Source of the DNA: Mycobacterium sp. KBS0706
GTDB taxonomy: Bacteria > Pseudomonadota > Alphaproteobacteria > DSM-16000 > Inquilinaceae
Assembly (NCBI RefSeq): GCF_005938675.2
Contig: NZ_VCCH02000004.1
Location: forward strand, 118,543 to 182,542
DNA length: 64,000 nucleotides
Reading direction: 5' to 3'
This document shows positions 34,426-42,863 of this stretch, piece after piece. Made by a program: the position numbers and the translations under genes. The notes under the pieces are model-generated. The model was not told where the DNA came from and did no database searches. It worked only from the letters and a program-made list of their open reading frames with translations. How positions within the stretch are numbered: the first letter of the stretch is position 1; each line of letters begins with the position of its first letter.

Positions 34426-36102
34426 GTGACGGACTCCCCGCGCGCCCCGCGCGTCACCGACTTCGCTTGCGAGAAGCGGCCGGCCACCGGCTCGCGCGGC
34501 ATGGTCGTCACCAACCATCCGCTGGCCTCCGCCGCGGGGTCGGAGATGCTGCTGGCCGGCGGCAACGCGGTGGACGCGGCGGTGGCCGCCCTGTTCACGC
34601 TGACCGTGGTCGAGCCGATGATGGTTGGCGTGCTGGGCGGCGGCGTCGCCCATATCCGGCTGGCGGATGGGCGGCACCTGGTGCTGGACGGGCTGTCGAC
34701 CGCGCCGGGCCGCGGCGGCGCCGCCATGTACGAGCCGCTGTCGGACGAGATCGGCAAGGCCCGGCTGGTCCGCGACCGGGAGAATGAGGTCGGCCCCAAG
34801 GCCGTGGCCGTGCCCGGCGCGTTGGCCGGCTGGTGCGAGGCGCTGGCCCGGTTCGGCACCCTGCCGCTGGCCGATGTGCTGGCGCCCGCGATCCGCCTGG
34901 CCGAGCGCGGCTTCATCGCCAGCCCCTATCTGTCGGACTGCATCAGCGACTGCGCCGCGGACCTGGCCCGCGACCCCGGCCTGTCGGCCCTGTTCCTGCC
35001 CGGCGGACAGCCGCTGCGGCCGGGCGACCGGCTGGTGCAGGGCGACTATGCCGCCAGCCTGCGGCTGATCGCCGAGCGCGGGCCTGCCGCGCTCTATGAT
35101 GGCCCGCTGGGCGCCGCGCTGACCGATTTCATGGCGGGCCATGGCGGTCTGATCGACCAGGCCGACCTGAGCGCCTTCCGGGTGATCGAGCGGGCGCCGG
35201 TGCGCGGCACCTATCGCGGCTTCGAGATCCTGGGGCCGCCGCCGCCCTCTTCCTCCGGCGTGCATATCGTGCAGATGCTGAACATCCTGGAGGGCTACGA
35301 TATCGGCGGGCTGGGCTTCGGCTCGGCCGATGCGGTGCACCTGCTGGCCGAGGCGCTGAAGATCGCCTTCGCCGACCGCGCCGTCGCCACCGCCGACCCC
35401 GCCTTCGTCGACGTCCCGGTCGACCGCCTGATCGCCAAATCCTATGCCGAGGAGCGCCGGTCCCGTATCGACCTGCGGCGGACCCAGGCCTGGACCGCCG
35501 GCCTGGCGGGCGGGGAATCGGCCAACACCACCCATGTCACCGTGGCGGACGCCGCAGGCAACGTCGTCGCCACCACCCAGACCATCAACGGCCTGTTCGG
35601 CGCCTGCACCCAGATCCCCGGCACCGGCATGCTGACCAACAACTACATGTACAATTTCGACCCGCATCCCGGCCGCGCCCTGTCGATCGCGCCGGGCAAG
35701 CGGGTGTTCACCTCGATGGCGCCGATGATGGCGCTGCGCGACGGCAGGCTGGCCTTCGCCCTCGGCCTGCCCGGCGGCCTGCGCATCTTCCCGTCGGCGC
35801 TGCAGGCGATCGTCAACCTGATCGACCACGGCATGACCCTGCAGGAGGCGGTCGAGGCCCCGCGGGTGTGGACCGAGGGCGGCGTGCTGGAGCTCGAGCA
35901 GGCCTTCCCCGACGCCGTCGCCGAGGACCTGGCCGCCCGCGGCCACAGCATCACCCGCATGCCGCGCATCGCCGGCGGCATGAACGCGATCGCCTTCGCC
36001 CCCGACGGCATCCTGACCGGCGCCGCCTGCTGGCGCGCCGACGGCACGCCCGTCGCCATCTCCGGCGGCCTGGCCCGTGCCGGCGTCCGCTTCACCATCT
36101 GA
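34426..36102 (+). CDS. gamma-glutamyltransferase-family Ntn hydrolase, cytoplasmic
   Basis: A 558-residue proenzyme of the gamma-glutamyltranspeptidase family, which cleaves itself before a Thr that then acts as nucleophile. The processing site is clear: NTTHVTVAD, with T368 as the predicted N-terminal nucleophile, and the downstream Gly-Gly of the oxyanion site in GLPGG. Unlike periplasmic Ggt there is no signal peptide (the N-terminus is polar), so the enzyme should act in the cytoplasm on an imported compound. Signal-less members include oxamate amidohydrolase HpxW and acylase-like enzymes, so an amide other than a gamma-glutamyl bond is possible. The start is GTG 34426. The gene follows the RraA-like gene by ten bases. 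Confidence 0.9.
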   Translation: MTDSPRAPRVTDFACEKRPATGSRGMVVTNHPLASAAGSEMLLAGGNAVDAAVAALFTLTVVEPMMVGVLGGGVAHIRLADGRHLVLDGLSTAPGRGGAAMYEPLSDEIGKARLVRDRENEVGPKAVAVPGALAGWCEALARFGTLPLADVLAPAIRLAERGFIASPYLSDCISDCAADLARDPGLSALFLPGGQPLRPGDRLVQGDYAASLRLIAERGPAALYDGPLGAALTDFMAGHGGLIDQADLSAFRVIERAPVRGTYRGFEILGPPPPSSSGVHIVQMLNILEGYDIGGLGFGSADAVHLLAEALKIAFADRAVATADPAFVDVPVDRLIAKSYAEERRSRIDLRRTQAWTAGLAGGESANTTHVTVADAAGNVVATTQTINGLFGACTQIPGTGMLTNNYMYNFDPHPGRALSIAPGKRVFTSMAPMMALRDGRLAFALGLPGGLRIFPSALQAIVNLIDHGMTLQEAVEAPRVWTEGGVLELEQAFPDAVAEDLAARGHSITRMPRIAGGMNAIAFAPDGILTGAACWRADGTPVAISGGLARAGVRFTI

Positions 36103-36130
36103 CCTGTTGCCCGACTGGAGTTAGCCCGCT

Positions 36131-37099
36131 GTGACCGAAACCGTCGTCGTCCTGGACCCGATCAGCGAGGACAGCGTCACCCGCCTCCGCGCCCTGCTGC
36201 CGCCCGGCCTCGTCCTCACCCACGGCACCGCCCGCGGCGATGATCACCTGAAGGAGATCATCGCCGGGGCCGAATACGCCATCGCCGGCCAGGTCGGCGT
36301 CAGCGGCGAGGTGCTGCGCGCCGCGCCCCGGCTCAAGCTGCTGCACAAATGGGGAGTCGGGGTCGACAACCTCGACCTCGACACGGCGCGCGCGCTCAAC
36401 ATCCGGGTCGCCCGCACCACCGGCAGCAACGCCGTGCCGGTCGCCGAGTTCACCCTGGGCCTGACGCTGGCGGCGCTGCGCTGCATCGCCTTCGGCCATG
36501 CCGAGCTGAAGAAGGGCCATTGGCGCACCGCCACCGCGATGCCGATGCAGACCTTCATGCTGACGGGCAAGACGGTCGGGATCATCGGCTTCGGCGCCAT
36601 CGGCCAGGCCTTCGCCCGGCTGCTGAAGGGCTTCGGCTGCACCATCCTCTATTCCAAGCGCACGCCCCTGCCCGCCGCCGAAGAGGCCGCGCTGGGCGCC
36701 CGCTTCGCCACGCTGCCGGAGATCCTGGCCCAGTCCGACGTCATCACGCTGAACTGCCCGCTGACGCCGGAGACCAGGAACCTGATCGACAAGGCCGCGC
36801 TGGCGGCGATGAAGCCGACCGCCGTGCTGGTCAATGCCGCACGCGGCGGCGTGATGGTGGAGGCCGACCTGGTCGAGGCGTTGCGGGCGCGCACGATCCA
36901 TGCCGCAGCCATGGATGTCTATGAGATCGAGCCGCTGCCGCCGGACAGCCCGCTGCTGACGCTGGACAACCTGGTGGTGACGCCGCATCTGGCGGCGATC
37001 GCGGCCGACAATTTCGTCAAGACCGTCAACCAGATGTTCGGCAACATCGCCTGCGTCGCCCGGGGCGAACCGGTGCCGGAGCGCGACCTCGTGGTCTGA
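36131..37099 (+). CDS. NAD(P)-dependent D-2-hydroxyacid dehydrogenase
   Basis: A 322-residue dehydrogenase that interconverts a 2-oxoacid and a D-2-hydroxyacid. The Rossmann nucleotide site is GFGAIG (153-158); catalytic residues are R238 in NAARGG, E267 in YEIEP and H286 in TPHLA. The length and order fit the phosphoglycerate/glyoxylate-reductase branch. The start is GTG 36131 with GGAG ahead. It is the last gene of the run; a perfect hairpin follows at 37109. With the FAD-linked hydroxyacid oxidase on the other side of the regulator it suggests that a hydroxyacid is made or consumed by the pathway. Confidence 0.93.
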   Translation: MTETVVVLDPISEDSVTRLRALLPPGLVLTHGTARGDDHLKEIIAGAEYAIAGQVGVSGEVLRAAPRLKLLHKWGVGVDNLDLDTARALNIRVARTTGSNAVPVAEFTLGLTLAALRCIAFGHAELKKGHWRTATAMPMQTFMLTGKTVGIIGFGAIGQAFARLLKGFGCTILYSKRTPLPAAEEAALGARFATLPEILAQSDVITLNCPLTPETRNLIDKAALAAMKPTAVLVNAARGGVMVEADLVEALRARTIHAAAMDVYEIEPLPPDSPLLTLDNLVVTPHLAAIAADNFVKTVNQMFGNIACVARGEPVPERDLVV

Positions 37100-37108
37100 G
37101 CTCGCGAA

Positions 37109-37140
37109 GACATCGCCGGCCGCTTGCCGCCGGCGATGTC
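37109..37140 (+). terminator. perfect hairpin ending the dual-importer operon
   Basis: GACATCGCCGGC at 37109-37120 pairs perfectly with 37129-37140 around an eight-base loop, starting nine bases after the last stop codon. No T run follows, as is common in high-GC genomes. The next gene is convergent and ends at 37283. Confidence 0.75.
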
Positions 37141-37282
37141 CACGGGTGTGCGGTTCAGCTTCCATGCGTCTGGCGTTGGTCGACCTCCCGGCAGGATCTG
37201 CCGGCGGCTTGTCCATGCCAGGGCGGATACATGAGTTTCGACCGTCCGATACGATGGCGTCCTCGCGCAATGCGATACAACG

Positions 37283-39445
37283 CTACCGCTTGGCGTGATG
37301 CATGCCCGACATTCCCAACCCACCGCCTGCCGCGTTCAGGTCGGGCACGATGGCGATGTTCGCCATCATGCCGGCGTCCTCATGGTCGAGGATGTGACAA
37401 TGCAGAACATATTCGCCGATGTACCGGTCATACCGAGTCCTGACCCGGATCTGGTAGTTGTTCTCGACGATGATCGTGTCGCGGAACGTATGCCACATAC
37501 CGCAATACTGGTTGGCGAGCTGCTGCTGGTCGGACGACACGATGTCCGGCCGGCAGGTGCCGTCCGGATTGTAGATCGAGACCTGCTGACCGTTAGCGTC
37601 CGTGGTGGTCACGTCGATCACCTGGAACGGATTCACATGGATATGGAAGATGTGCGGCTCGCCCTGGGAGGTGAGCAGCCAGTCATCCGTCGTGTTCACC
37701 TGGCGGGTGAAATTCACCACATCGGGATCGTACGACTTGCCGTTGATCGTGAAGGCCGGGAAGTTGATGACGAAGTTCGCCTGCTGCTCCTGGTCGTCAA
37801 CCGCGGGTGGCTGCAGTGTCTCGAACGGCGCCCAGGGCCGCAGGTCGCCATCGCGCAGGCCGGCGCGGACGGCGTCGGGCAACTGCGGATTGGCGTCGTA
37901 CAGCGCTTTCCCGACATAGGCCTGCAGATCGCCGGTCACAGCCTGGCCGCCGCGCACATGGATGTAGGCCAGCAATTGCGGCGTCGACGGTCCCTGGCCG
38001 CCGCCGTTGCCGTTCGACACGCGCTCCGCCGGCGGCGCTGCCTGGTTGAGCAGGCAATAGTCGCCATCCGACGGGAACGCGACCAGGATGTCGCTGCGGT
38101 ATCCGGGCTGCAGGTAGTTCGACTCCAGCACGCCGCCGACCTCGGAGGCGTGGATGGTGTTCATCCTGGTCCGCGTCAGCCCGTCCAAGGCGATCTCGAA
38201 TTGCGGGATCAGCGTGGCGGGCGTGGCATTGCAAGCGGCCAGGACGTCGGCCTTCTGCTGCTGGCGGTTGCCGCTCAATGCCGAGGCGGCGATCAGGTTC
38301 TTCGGGCCCACCGGCGTGGCGCGCACGATCTGGACATTGATGGTGTCGTGGATGCCGGAGTGCACGAACCGCCAGCGCTGAATCTCGCCGGCCGGCACGG
38401 TGAGCGTCGGCTGCACCACACCGTTGATGCTGGTGAAGCGGCCATTGGTATCCCAGATGGTCGGCGAGTCGAGTTGCAGCGCGAAGTTCTCGACGACGCC
38501 GGGGCTGACCGGATTCCCGGGCGTGGGCAGCGGGCACGTCCAGGGCGCGTTGGCGATCGTGTCATCGCTGTTGACGTTGTAGAGCCCTTCGGTCGTGTAG
38601 ATCTGCTGCCAGGGGCCGCCTGGCTGGTTTGGCTGGTTGGCGAAGCAGGCATAGGCGATCTGCTGGAACAGGAAGAGCTGCTCCTTGAAGGGCGCGCCAT
38701 CGGCGTCGTGCAGCACCGTGTCGATGTCGGCAATGGGGTGCGGGTCCTGCGGTGACGGCGGTGTGTAGGGACGGTCGCCCTTGATGATCAGCGCGCCCGA
38801 GGCGCCGCTCGCCACCTGCACCGCCGTCGAGCCGTGGCGATGCGCGTGGTACCAGAACGTCCCCGCCGGATGGTCGGCCGGGATGTTGATCTCGTAGGGA
38901 AACTTCGTCTGCGGCGCGATGTTGAGCAGCACGTTGTCGCTGTTGCCGGCCGGGGACACGTGCAGACCATGCGTGTGCAGATTGGTGGTGTTGAAGCAAC
39001 CGACGCCGGCCGGCAGGCTGAGGCCCGACGGAGGATTGTCGAGGCAACTCGGGTCGTCCTTGTCGAGGCCGTTGATCAGGTCGAAGCGCAGCGTATCGCC
39101 TGGCTTGACGAAGACCGCCGGGCCCGACGGACAGCCGCCGTATGACCGCAGCTCGACCGGATCCATCCCGTCCTTCTGCGGGTCGGTGGGATCGGGGTTG
39201 TTGATGAAGAAGCGGCCGAGCACGAAGTTCAGCTCCAGCGAGACGATGGCCCCGTTGCGGGAGATCGACCCTTGCGGCTGGCATCCGCCGGTCGCCGGTG
39301 GCGCGGCCTCCAGCCGCACCACGCTGTCCTGGCCCGGCAGCGTCGGCGGCGCCTCGAACGCGCGGGGGCCGGGCGCCGCTGAGGCCGGCAGGGCCAGCCC
39401 GAGCGCGCCGATCAACGGAACGATGCGTGGGAAGGTCTTCATCAT
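37283..39445 (-). CDS. secreted multicopper oxidase
   Basis: A 720-residue exported cuproenzyme. The Sec signal spans about residues 1-24 (IVPLIGALGLALPASAA). All four copper motifs are present: HTHGLH and WYHAHRHGS in the first cupredoxin domain, and HIFHIHVNPF and HCHILDHEDAGMM in the last. That set builds the T1 and the T2/T3 cluster of a laccase-like enzyme. It is larger than typical CotA/CueO (about 500 residues) because of long loops with several Cys residues (for example near TGGCQP, YGGCPS and YCGMWH). The C-terminal tail ends in a Met/His-rich MSGMHHAKR, which might bind copper. The ATG at 39445 follows GGGAAAG. Substrates may be phenols or metals; not readable from sequence. It is the third gene of a minus-strand run. 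Confidence 0.92.
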   Translation of the reverse strand: MMKTFPRIVPLIGALGLALPASAAPGPRAFEAPPTLPGQDSVVRLEAAPPATGGCQPQGSISRNGAIVSLELNFVLGRFFINNPDPTDPQKDGMDPVELRSYGGCPSGPAVFVKPGDTLRFDLINGLDKDDPSCLDNPPSGLSLPAGVGCFNTTNLHTHGLHVSPAGNSDNVLLNIAPQTKFPYEINIPADHPAGTFWYHAHRHGSTAVQVASGASGALIIKGDRPYTPPSPQDPHPIADIDTVLHDADGAPFKEQLFLFQQIAYACFANQPNQPGGPWQQIYTTEGLYNVNSDDTIANAPWTCPLPTPGNPVSPGVVENFALQLDSPTIWDTNGRFTSINGVVQPTLTVPAGEIQRWRFVHSGIHDTINVQIVRATPVGPKNLIAASALSGNRQQQKADVLAACNATPATLIPQFEIALDGLTRTRMNTIHASEVGGVLESNYLQPGYRSDILVAFPSDGDYCLLNQAAPPAERVSNGNGGGQGPSTPQLLAYIHVRGGQAVTGDLQAYVGKALYDANPQLPDAVRAGLRDGDLRPWAPFETLQPPAVDDQEQQANFVINFPAFTINGKSYDPDVVNFTRQVNTTDDWLLTSQGEPHIFHIHVNPFQVIDVTTTDANGQQVSIYNPDGTCRPDIVSSDQQQLANQYCGMWHTFRDTIIVENNYQIRVRTRYDRYIGEYVLHCHILDHEDAGMMANIAIVPDLNAAGGGLGMSGMHHAKR

Positions 39446-39523
39446 CTTTCCCTTACTGGTGTGAGAGACCGCTCGAGGGTCCGGCGCGACGATCGCGATA
39501 AGGCCGTCGAACCCGGCCAAGGA

Positions 39524-39940
39524 TCAGTCGGTCCGGACGGCGTAGAAGGACGCCACGACGCCGGCCGGCGCCACGGTGCCCGGAGAGCCGCCGCTGTGCG
39601 GGATGGTGCGGATCACCGAGCCGACGATGGCCGGGCGCTGGTCGACGCCGTTCGGCCACGCCGGAACCAGGGAACCCCAATAGTCGTAGATCCACTCATC
39701 GCCGCTCACGATGCCGACGCCCTGAAAGCGCACCTGCATGGGCGAGCCGTAGGCGCGCGAGCCTTTCAGGGCAAGCGACCAGCCAGGACCGCCGATCGTC
39801 CCCACCAGGAGCTGCATCGGCGCTTCGGCGATCTCGATCGTGCCGCGGCCGAACTCAAGATTGTTGAAGGCCGTGTTGACGTCGGGATCGTTGAGCAGGC
39901 TGCGGTAGGTCCAACGTCCGACGAAGGGATTGTCGCTCAT
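39524..39940 (-). CDS. conserved-looking hypothetical protein upstream of multicopper oxidase
   Basis: It encodes 138 residues from an ATG at 39940 that follows GAGG; the frame is open further upstream but without a start of similar quality. There is no signal peptide. The sequence is rich in Trp, Gly and aromatic residues alternating with hydrophobics (FVGRWTYRSLLNDPD, GTIEIAEAP, IYDYWGSLVPAWPNGV), which predicts a small beta-barrel or beta-sandwich. I do not recognise a named family. It lies 78 bases before the oxidase start and after a broken relative-sized gene, so it may be cotranscribed with the oxidase. Confidence 0.72.
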   Translation of the reverse strand: MSDNPFVGRWTYRSLLNDPDVNTAFNNLEFGRGTIEIAEAPMQLLVGTIGGPGWSLALKGSRAYGSPMQVRFQGVGIVSGDEWIYDYWGSLVPAWPNGVDQRPAIVGSVIRTIPHSGGSPGTVAPAGVVASFYAVRTD

Positions 39941-39977
39941 GATGCCTCGCTGGTTGGGACAGGGCCGCCGCGACCGA

Positions 39978-40334
39978 TCAGGTTCGCTCGACGCTGATGG
40001 ACTGGTGTGTGAGATCGTCGGCCGGCCTGGCGCCGGGCTCATAGGAGTTGCGCACAATGGAGCCGAGTCTGGACCACGCGATGACCATCCCGAGATCGCC
40101 GAGCGAGGTCTGCGGGATGCCGCGGCTCCAGGTGGTCCACGCGTAGTTGGGCCCGCCGTCGTCGATCGAGGCGAGCTCGAAGCACTGCAACGGCCGATGC
40201 GCCGGTCATCACAATACAGTCCAGGTCCGCTCGTTGTTGTCGCTGCCCGGCCAGGGGTTGTTCCAGTCGGCGAAGATGATGTCGACCGGCTGCGTGATGC
40301 GCTTGTTGGAATCGAACCGCCAGGGTATGGCCAT
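39978..40334 (-). pseudogene. small unknown gene interrupted by two stop codons
   Basis: One reading frame carries two pieces. An ATG at 40334 opens 41 codons rich in Trp, Asp and Asn (MAIPWRFDSNKRITQ..., then FADWNNPWPGSDNNE), closed by two consecutive TGA codons at 40206-40211. After six more codons the same frame continues with 70 residues of good composition (FELASIDDGGPNY, SRGIPQTSLGDLG) to the stop at 39978. The pieces share a frame, so they are probably one former gene of about 118 codons or two tiny genes. I favour a broken gene. It heads the multicopper-oxidase run and faces the AT-rich gap next to the insertion sequence. Confidence 0.45.
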
Positions 40335-40804
40335 GTAATTGATCAGATCACACGACGAAGTGAACACAACTTTGATTCGTTAAATCTCAAGAAACACTTT
40401 TTTCAGACCTCCATCGTTCCTATATTTATTTGCGATCGTCGTTTGCAACTTAGGAAAGATGAATTTTCGAAACCAAGATGAATTTAACATGCGATTTAAA
40501 ATGGCGCAATTCTGATTCTTCAATGTGCTTGGCACATCCTTGTATCAAAAATTGCCGTCATTGATTTTGACTAAAATTCTATTATTCTTTGACAAACACC
40601 GATAAACTCTTGGTGCACTTGGGCAAAACACCTGAGGCAGCGCGCTGATCCTCGACCTGCTGGTCCCGCCGATGCTGCCATCGGCGGCAAGCAAGCGGCC
40701 GATCTCGTCTTCATCGTTGATGCCCTGCAGAATGCGCCATTGCGCGCCGCCGTTAACTAGTGGTTGAAATCTGACACCTGGTACCTGTCCGGTGAGTCGG
40801 CTTA
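40335..40804. other. AT-rich intergenic region left of the insertion sequence
   Basis: From 40345 to about 40640 the DNA is markedly AT-rich compared with everything around it and has no plausible gene; it probably carries the promoter of the oxidase run. From about 40640 to 40760 it returns to high GC and reads as a short minus-strand open fragment I cannot identify. Near 40771-40790 there is a partial palindrome centred on GGTACC. The TTA at 40802-40804 is the target duplication of the insertion sequence. Confidence 0.6.
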
Positions 40805-40825
40805 GAGTCCTTTTGGAAAATCAGG
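40805..40825 (+). repeat. terminal inverted repeat of IS5-family element, left copy
   Basis: The sequence GAGTCCTTTTGGAAAATCAG and following base pairs with the complement of 41688-41708; mismatches are at positions 4 and 19. Confidence 0.88.
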
Positions 40826-41645
40826 GATGGGCAATTCTGCGCAGCAAGATGCCGCCCATGGCGAGGAAGACCATGGCTTCGGAGACGTCGATGCGCTGCT
40901 CGTAGTCGCGCACGAGGCGTCGCCAGCGGGTCATCCATCCAAAGCTTCGCTCGACCACCCAGCGCCGCGGCAGAACCTTGAAGCCGGGCTCGGCATCGGC
41001 GCGACGGACCACCTCGATGACGAAGTCGAGGAAGGCGGCCTTGTCCATCAGCCGGAGCCGGTCGTAGGCGCCGTCGGCGAACAGGTGCTTGACCCAGGGC
41101 CAGCGCTTGCGGATGCCGTCGAGAATGGCCTGGGCCCCCGCGCTGTCGGAGATGTCGGCGGGGGTGAGGTTGACCATCAGCAGCCGGCCATCGGTATCGA
41201 CGGCGATGTGACGCTTGCGGCCGACAATCTTCTTGGCCGCATCGTATCCCCGCGCCTCGGCGTGTGGCGCCTTGACCGACTGGCTGTCGATCACCGCCGC
41301 CGAAGGCGAAGCCTCCCGTCCGACCCGCTCCCGGTCGCACATCAGGCACAGGTCATGGATGGTCCGGAACAGGAAGCGCCGCATCAGCCGGCGGAACCAC
41401 CAGTAGACCGTCTGCCAGGGGCCGAAATGGACCGGCAGCATCTCCCAGCCGCAGCCCGACCGCACCAGGTAGCGCAAGGCGTTGATCACCTCCCGCAGAT
41501 CGGCCTCCCGCGGCCGCCCCCGGCGCGACGGCTTGGGCATCAGCGGCGCAATCCGCTCCCATTCCTCGTCCGTCAGGTCCGTCGGATAACGCTTGGTCTT
41601 CCGGGCAATCTCGGCCATCCGGCCACGGCTCTGCTTCGTCCACAT
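40821..41645 (-). CDS. IS5-family transposase
   Basis: A 274-residue DDE transposase. The N-terminal DUF4096-type DNA-binding part is recognisable from KTKRYPTDLTDEEWERIAPL and RYLVRSGCGWEMLP. The catalytic triad is D120 (AVIDSQSVK), D191 (LFADGAYD) and E232 (WVVERSFGWM), all present, so it should be active. No frameshift is seen, unlike some IS5 relatives that use a split orfA/orfB. The start at 41645 or the in-frame ATG at 41618 are both possible; relatives begin with MWTKQSR, which favours the first. Confidence 0.95.
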   Translation of the reverse strand: MWTKQSRGRMAEIARKTKRYPTDLTDEEWERIAPLMPKPSRRGRPREADLREVINALRYLVRSGCGWEMLPVHFGPWQTVYWWFRRLMRRFLFRTIHDLCLMCDRERVGREASPSAAVIDSQSVKAPHAEARGYDAAKKIVGRKRHIAVDTDGRLLMVNLTPADISDSAGAQAILDGIRKRWPWVKHLFADGAYDRLRLMDKAAFLDFVIEVVRRADAEPGFKVLPRRWVVERSFGWMTRWRRLVRDYEQRIDVSEAMVFLAMGGILLRRIAHP

Positions 41646-41687
41646 CCTAAGCTTGAATCACAAACACAGCCCTCCGGGAAGCTCTAT

Positions 41688-41708
41688 CCCGATTTTCCAA
41701 AAGGCCTC
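41688..41708 (-). repeat. terminal inverted repeat of IS5-family element, right copy
   Basis: Read on the minus strand it begins GAGGCCTTTTGGAAAATCGG, matching the left end at 19 of 21 positions. TTA of the target duplication follows directly. Confidence 0.88.
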
Positions 41709-41828
41709 TTAGGGCGGAAAGCGGCCGGTCACGTCCAGCGGAACAGGGGCCGGACCACACCAGTGAGCGGGCATAGCTGGATGGTCCGGATCGGCCCATT
41801 GCAGACACAAGTCACGGTCCTTCCCGAG

Positions 41829-42722
41829 CTAGGATTTGGTGCGAAGCGCTGCAATGAGTGCAGCCAGCGCGGGAGGGGTCTGCCGCCGGCTGGGGTGATA
41901 GAGATAGTAGCCGGGGAAGGTCGGGCACCACTTCTCCAGAATCCGCGTGAGCCGCCCGGCCTCGATATCCGCCGCCACCCCGTCCTCGTAGGTGAACGCG
42001 AGGCCCTGGCCCGCCAGAGCCGCCTCCCGGATCAGGTCGACATTGTTGAACACGAGGGGGCCCTCAACGCGGACCTCGAAGGGCCGTCCCTTTTCCTCGA
42101 AGTCCCAGGCGTAGAGCCCGCCCGTCTTGACGTGCCGGTAGTTGATGCAGCGATGGCCTGAGAGCTCTCGAGGCGTCCTGGGCACCGGATGGTCGGCGAA
42201 ATAGGACGGTGCGCCGACGACCGCCATCCGGATGTCCGGCCCGATCCTGACCGCGATCATGTCCTTCTCGACGATGTCGCCGAAGCGGATGCCGGCGTCG
42301 ATGCGGTCCGCGACGATGTCGGTCAGGTTGTCGTCGATGATCATGTCCACCCGGATATCGGGGTGGGACGCCAGGAAGCCCGGCAGGACAGGCATGACGA
42401 CGGTGGAGACCGCATGCTTGGTCGCGGTGATCCGCACGGTGCCGGACGCCTTCCCCCGCAGGGCGCCGACCGCATCCACGCCCGAGGCGATCTCGCCCAG
42501 TGCGGGGCGCAGGGAGCGCAGCAGCGTCTCGCCCGCTTCGGTCGTCGACACCGAGCGCGTGGTCCGCGACAGGAGCCGCACTCCGAGCCGCTCCTCAAGC
42601 GCTTTCATGGCGTGGCTCAACGCCGGCTGGGACATGCCGAGCTCGGCCGCCGCCCGGGTGAAGCTGCCCTCCTCGGCGACGACGGCGAAGGCGGCGAGGT
42701 CGTACAGATCTCCTCGCTTCAT
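41829..42722 (-). CDS. LysR-family transcriptional regulator
   Basis: A 297-residue LysR regulator. The winged HTH occupies 1-62 (FAVVAEEGSFTRAAAELGMSQ), followed by the linker helix and a two-lobed inducer-binding domain (about 90-297) with the VRIGPDIRMAVVGAPSYFADHP pattern of the CrgA/DmlR subgroup. It diverges from the Mo-hydroxylase genes, and a LysR-type box lies between them, so it most likely activates that operon in response to a substrate or to electrophile stress. It ends 118 bases from the insertion sequence. Confidence 0.94.
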   Translation of the reverse strand: MKRGDLYDLAAFAVVAEEGSFTRAAAELGMSQPALSHAMKALEERLGVRLLSRTTRSVSTTEAGETLLRSLRPALGEIASGVDAVGALRGKASGTVRITATKHAVSTVVMPVLPGFLASHPDIRVDMIIDDNLTDIVADRIDAGIRFGDIVEKDMIAVRIGPDIRMAVVGAPSYFADHPVPRTPRELSGHRCINYRHVKTGGLYAWDFEEKGRPFEVRVEGPLVFNNVDLIREAALAGQGLAFTYEDGVAADIEAGRLTRILEKWCPTFPGYYLYHPSRRQTPPALAALIAALRTKS

Positions 42723-42751
42723 TTATGCACCACATGAATAAGCCCAAGTGA

Positions 42752-42766
42752 ATTATAGCGGCTAAT
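42752..42766. promoter_or_regulatory. LysR-type T-N11-A box in divergent promoter
   Basis: ATTATAGCGGCTAAT is an interrupted palindrome (ATTA, seven bases, TAAT) containing the T-N11-A signature of LysR operators. It lies 30 bases upstream of the LysR start and about 100 bases upstream of the iron-sulfur subunit start, as expected for an autoregulated divergent pair. Confidence 0.45.
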
Positions 42767-42863
42767 CGAAATCGGATGCCAGGACCATCTGGTGGTTGGC
42801 GACCCGGGGCGGACCGATCCGGCGGTCCTCGGTGGGAGACCGGCCAACGTCGAGGAAGAGGTC

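Larger units (their letters stand above)
40805..41708 (-). mobile_element. IS5-family insertion sequence
   Basis: A 904-bp element bounded by inverted ends that match at 19 of the first 21 bases and flanked by a TTA direct duplication (40802-40804 and 41709-41711). It carries one complete DDE transposase gene on the minus strand that fills most of the element. Size, single gene and TNA duplication place it in the IS5 family, IS427 or IS1031 branch. It sits between the LysR gene and the multicopper-oxidase run and interrupts no recognised gene. Confidence 0.88.

Noticed and set aside
40621..40770. Possible second insertion-sequence remnant left of the IS5-family element
   Set aside because: A short minus-strand open fragment is present but I could not match it to any transposase or find ends.
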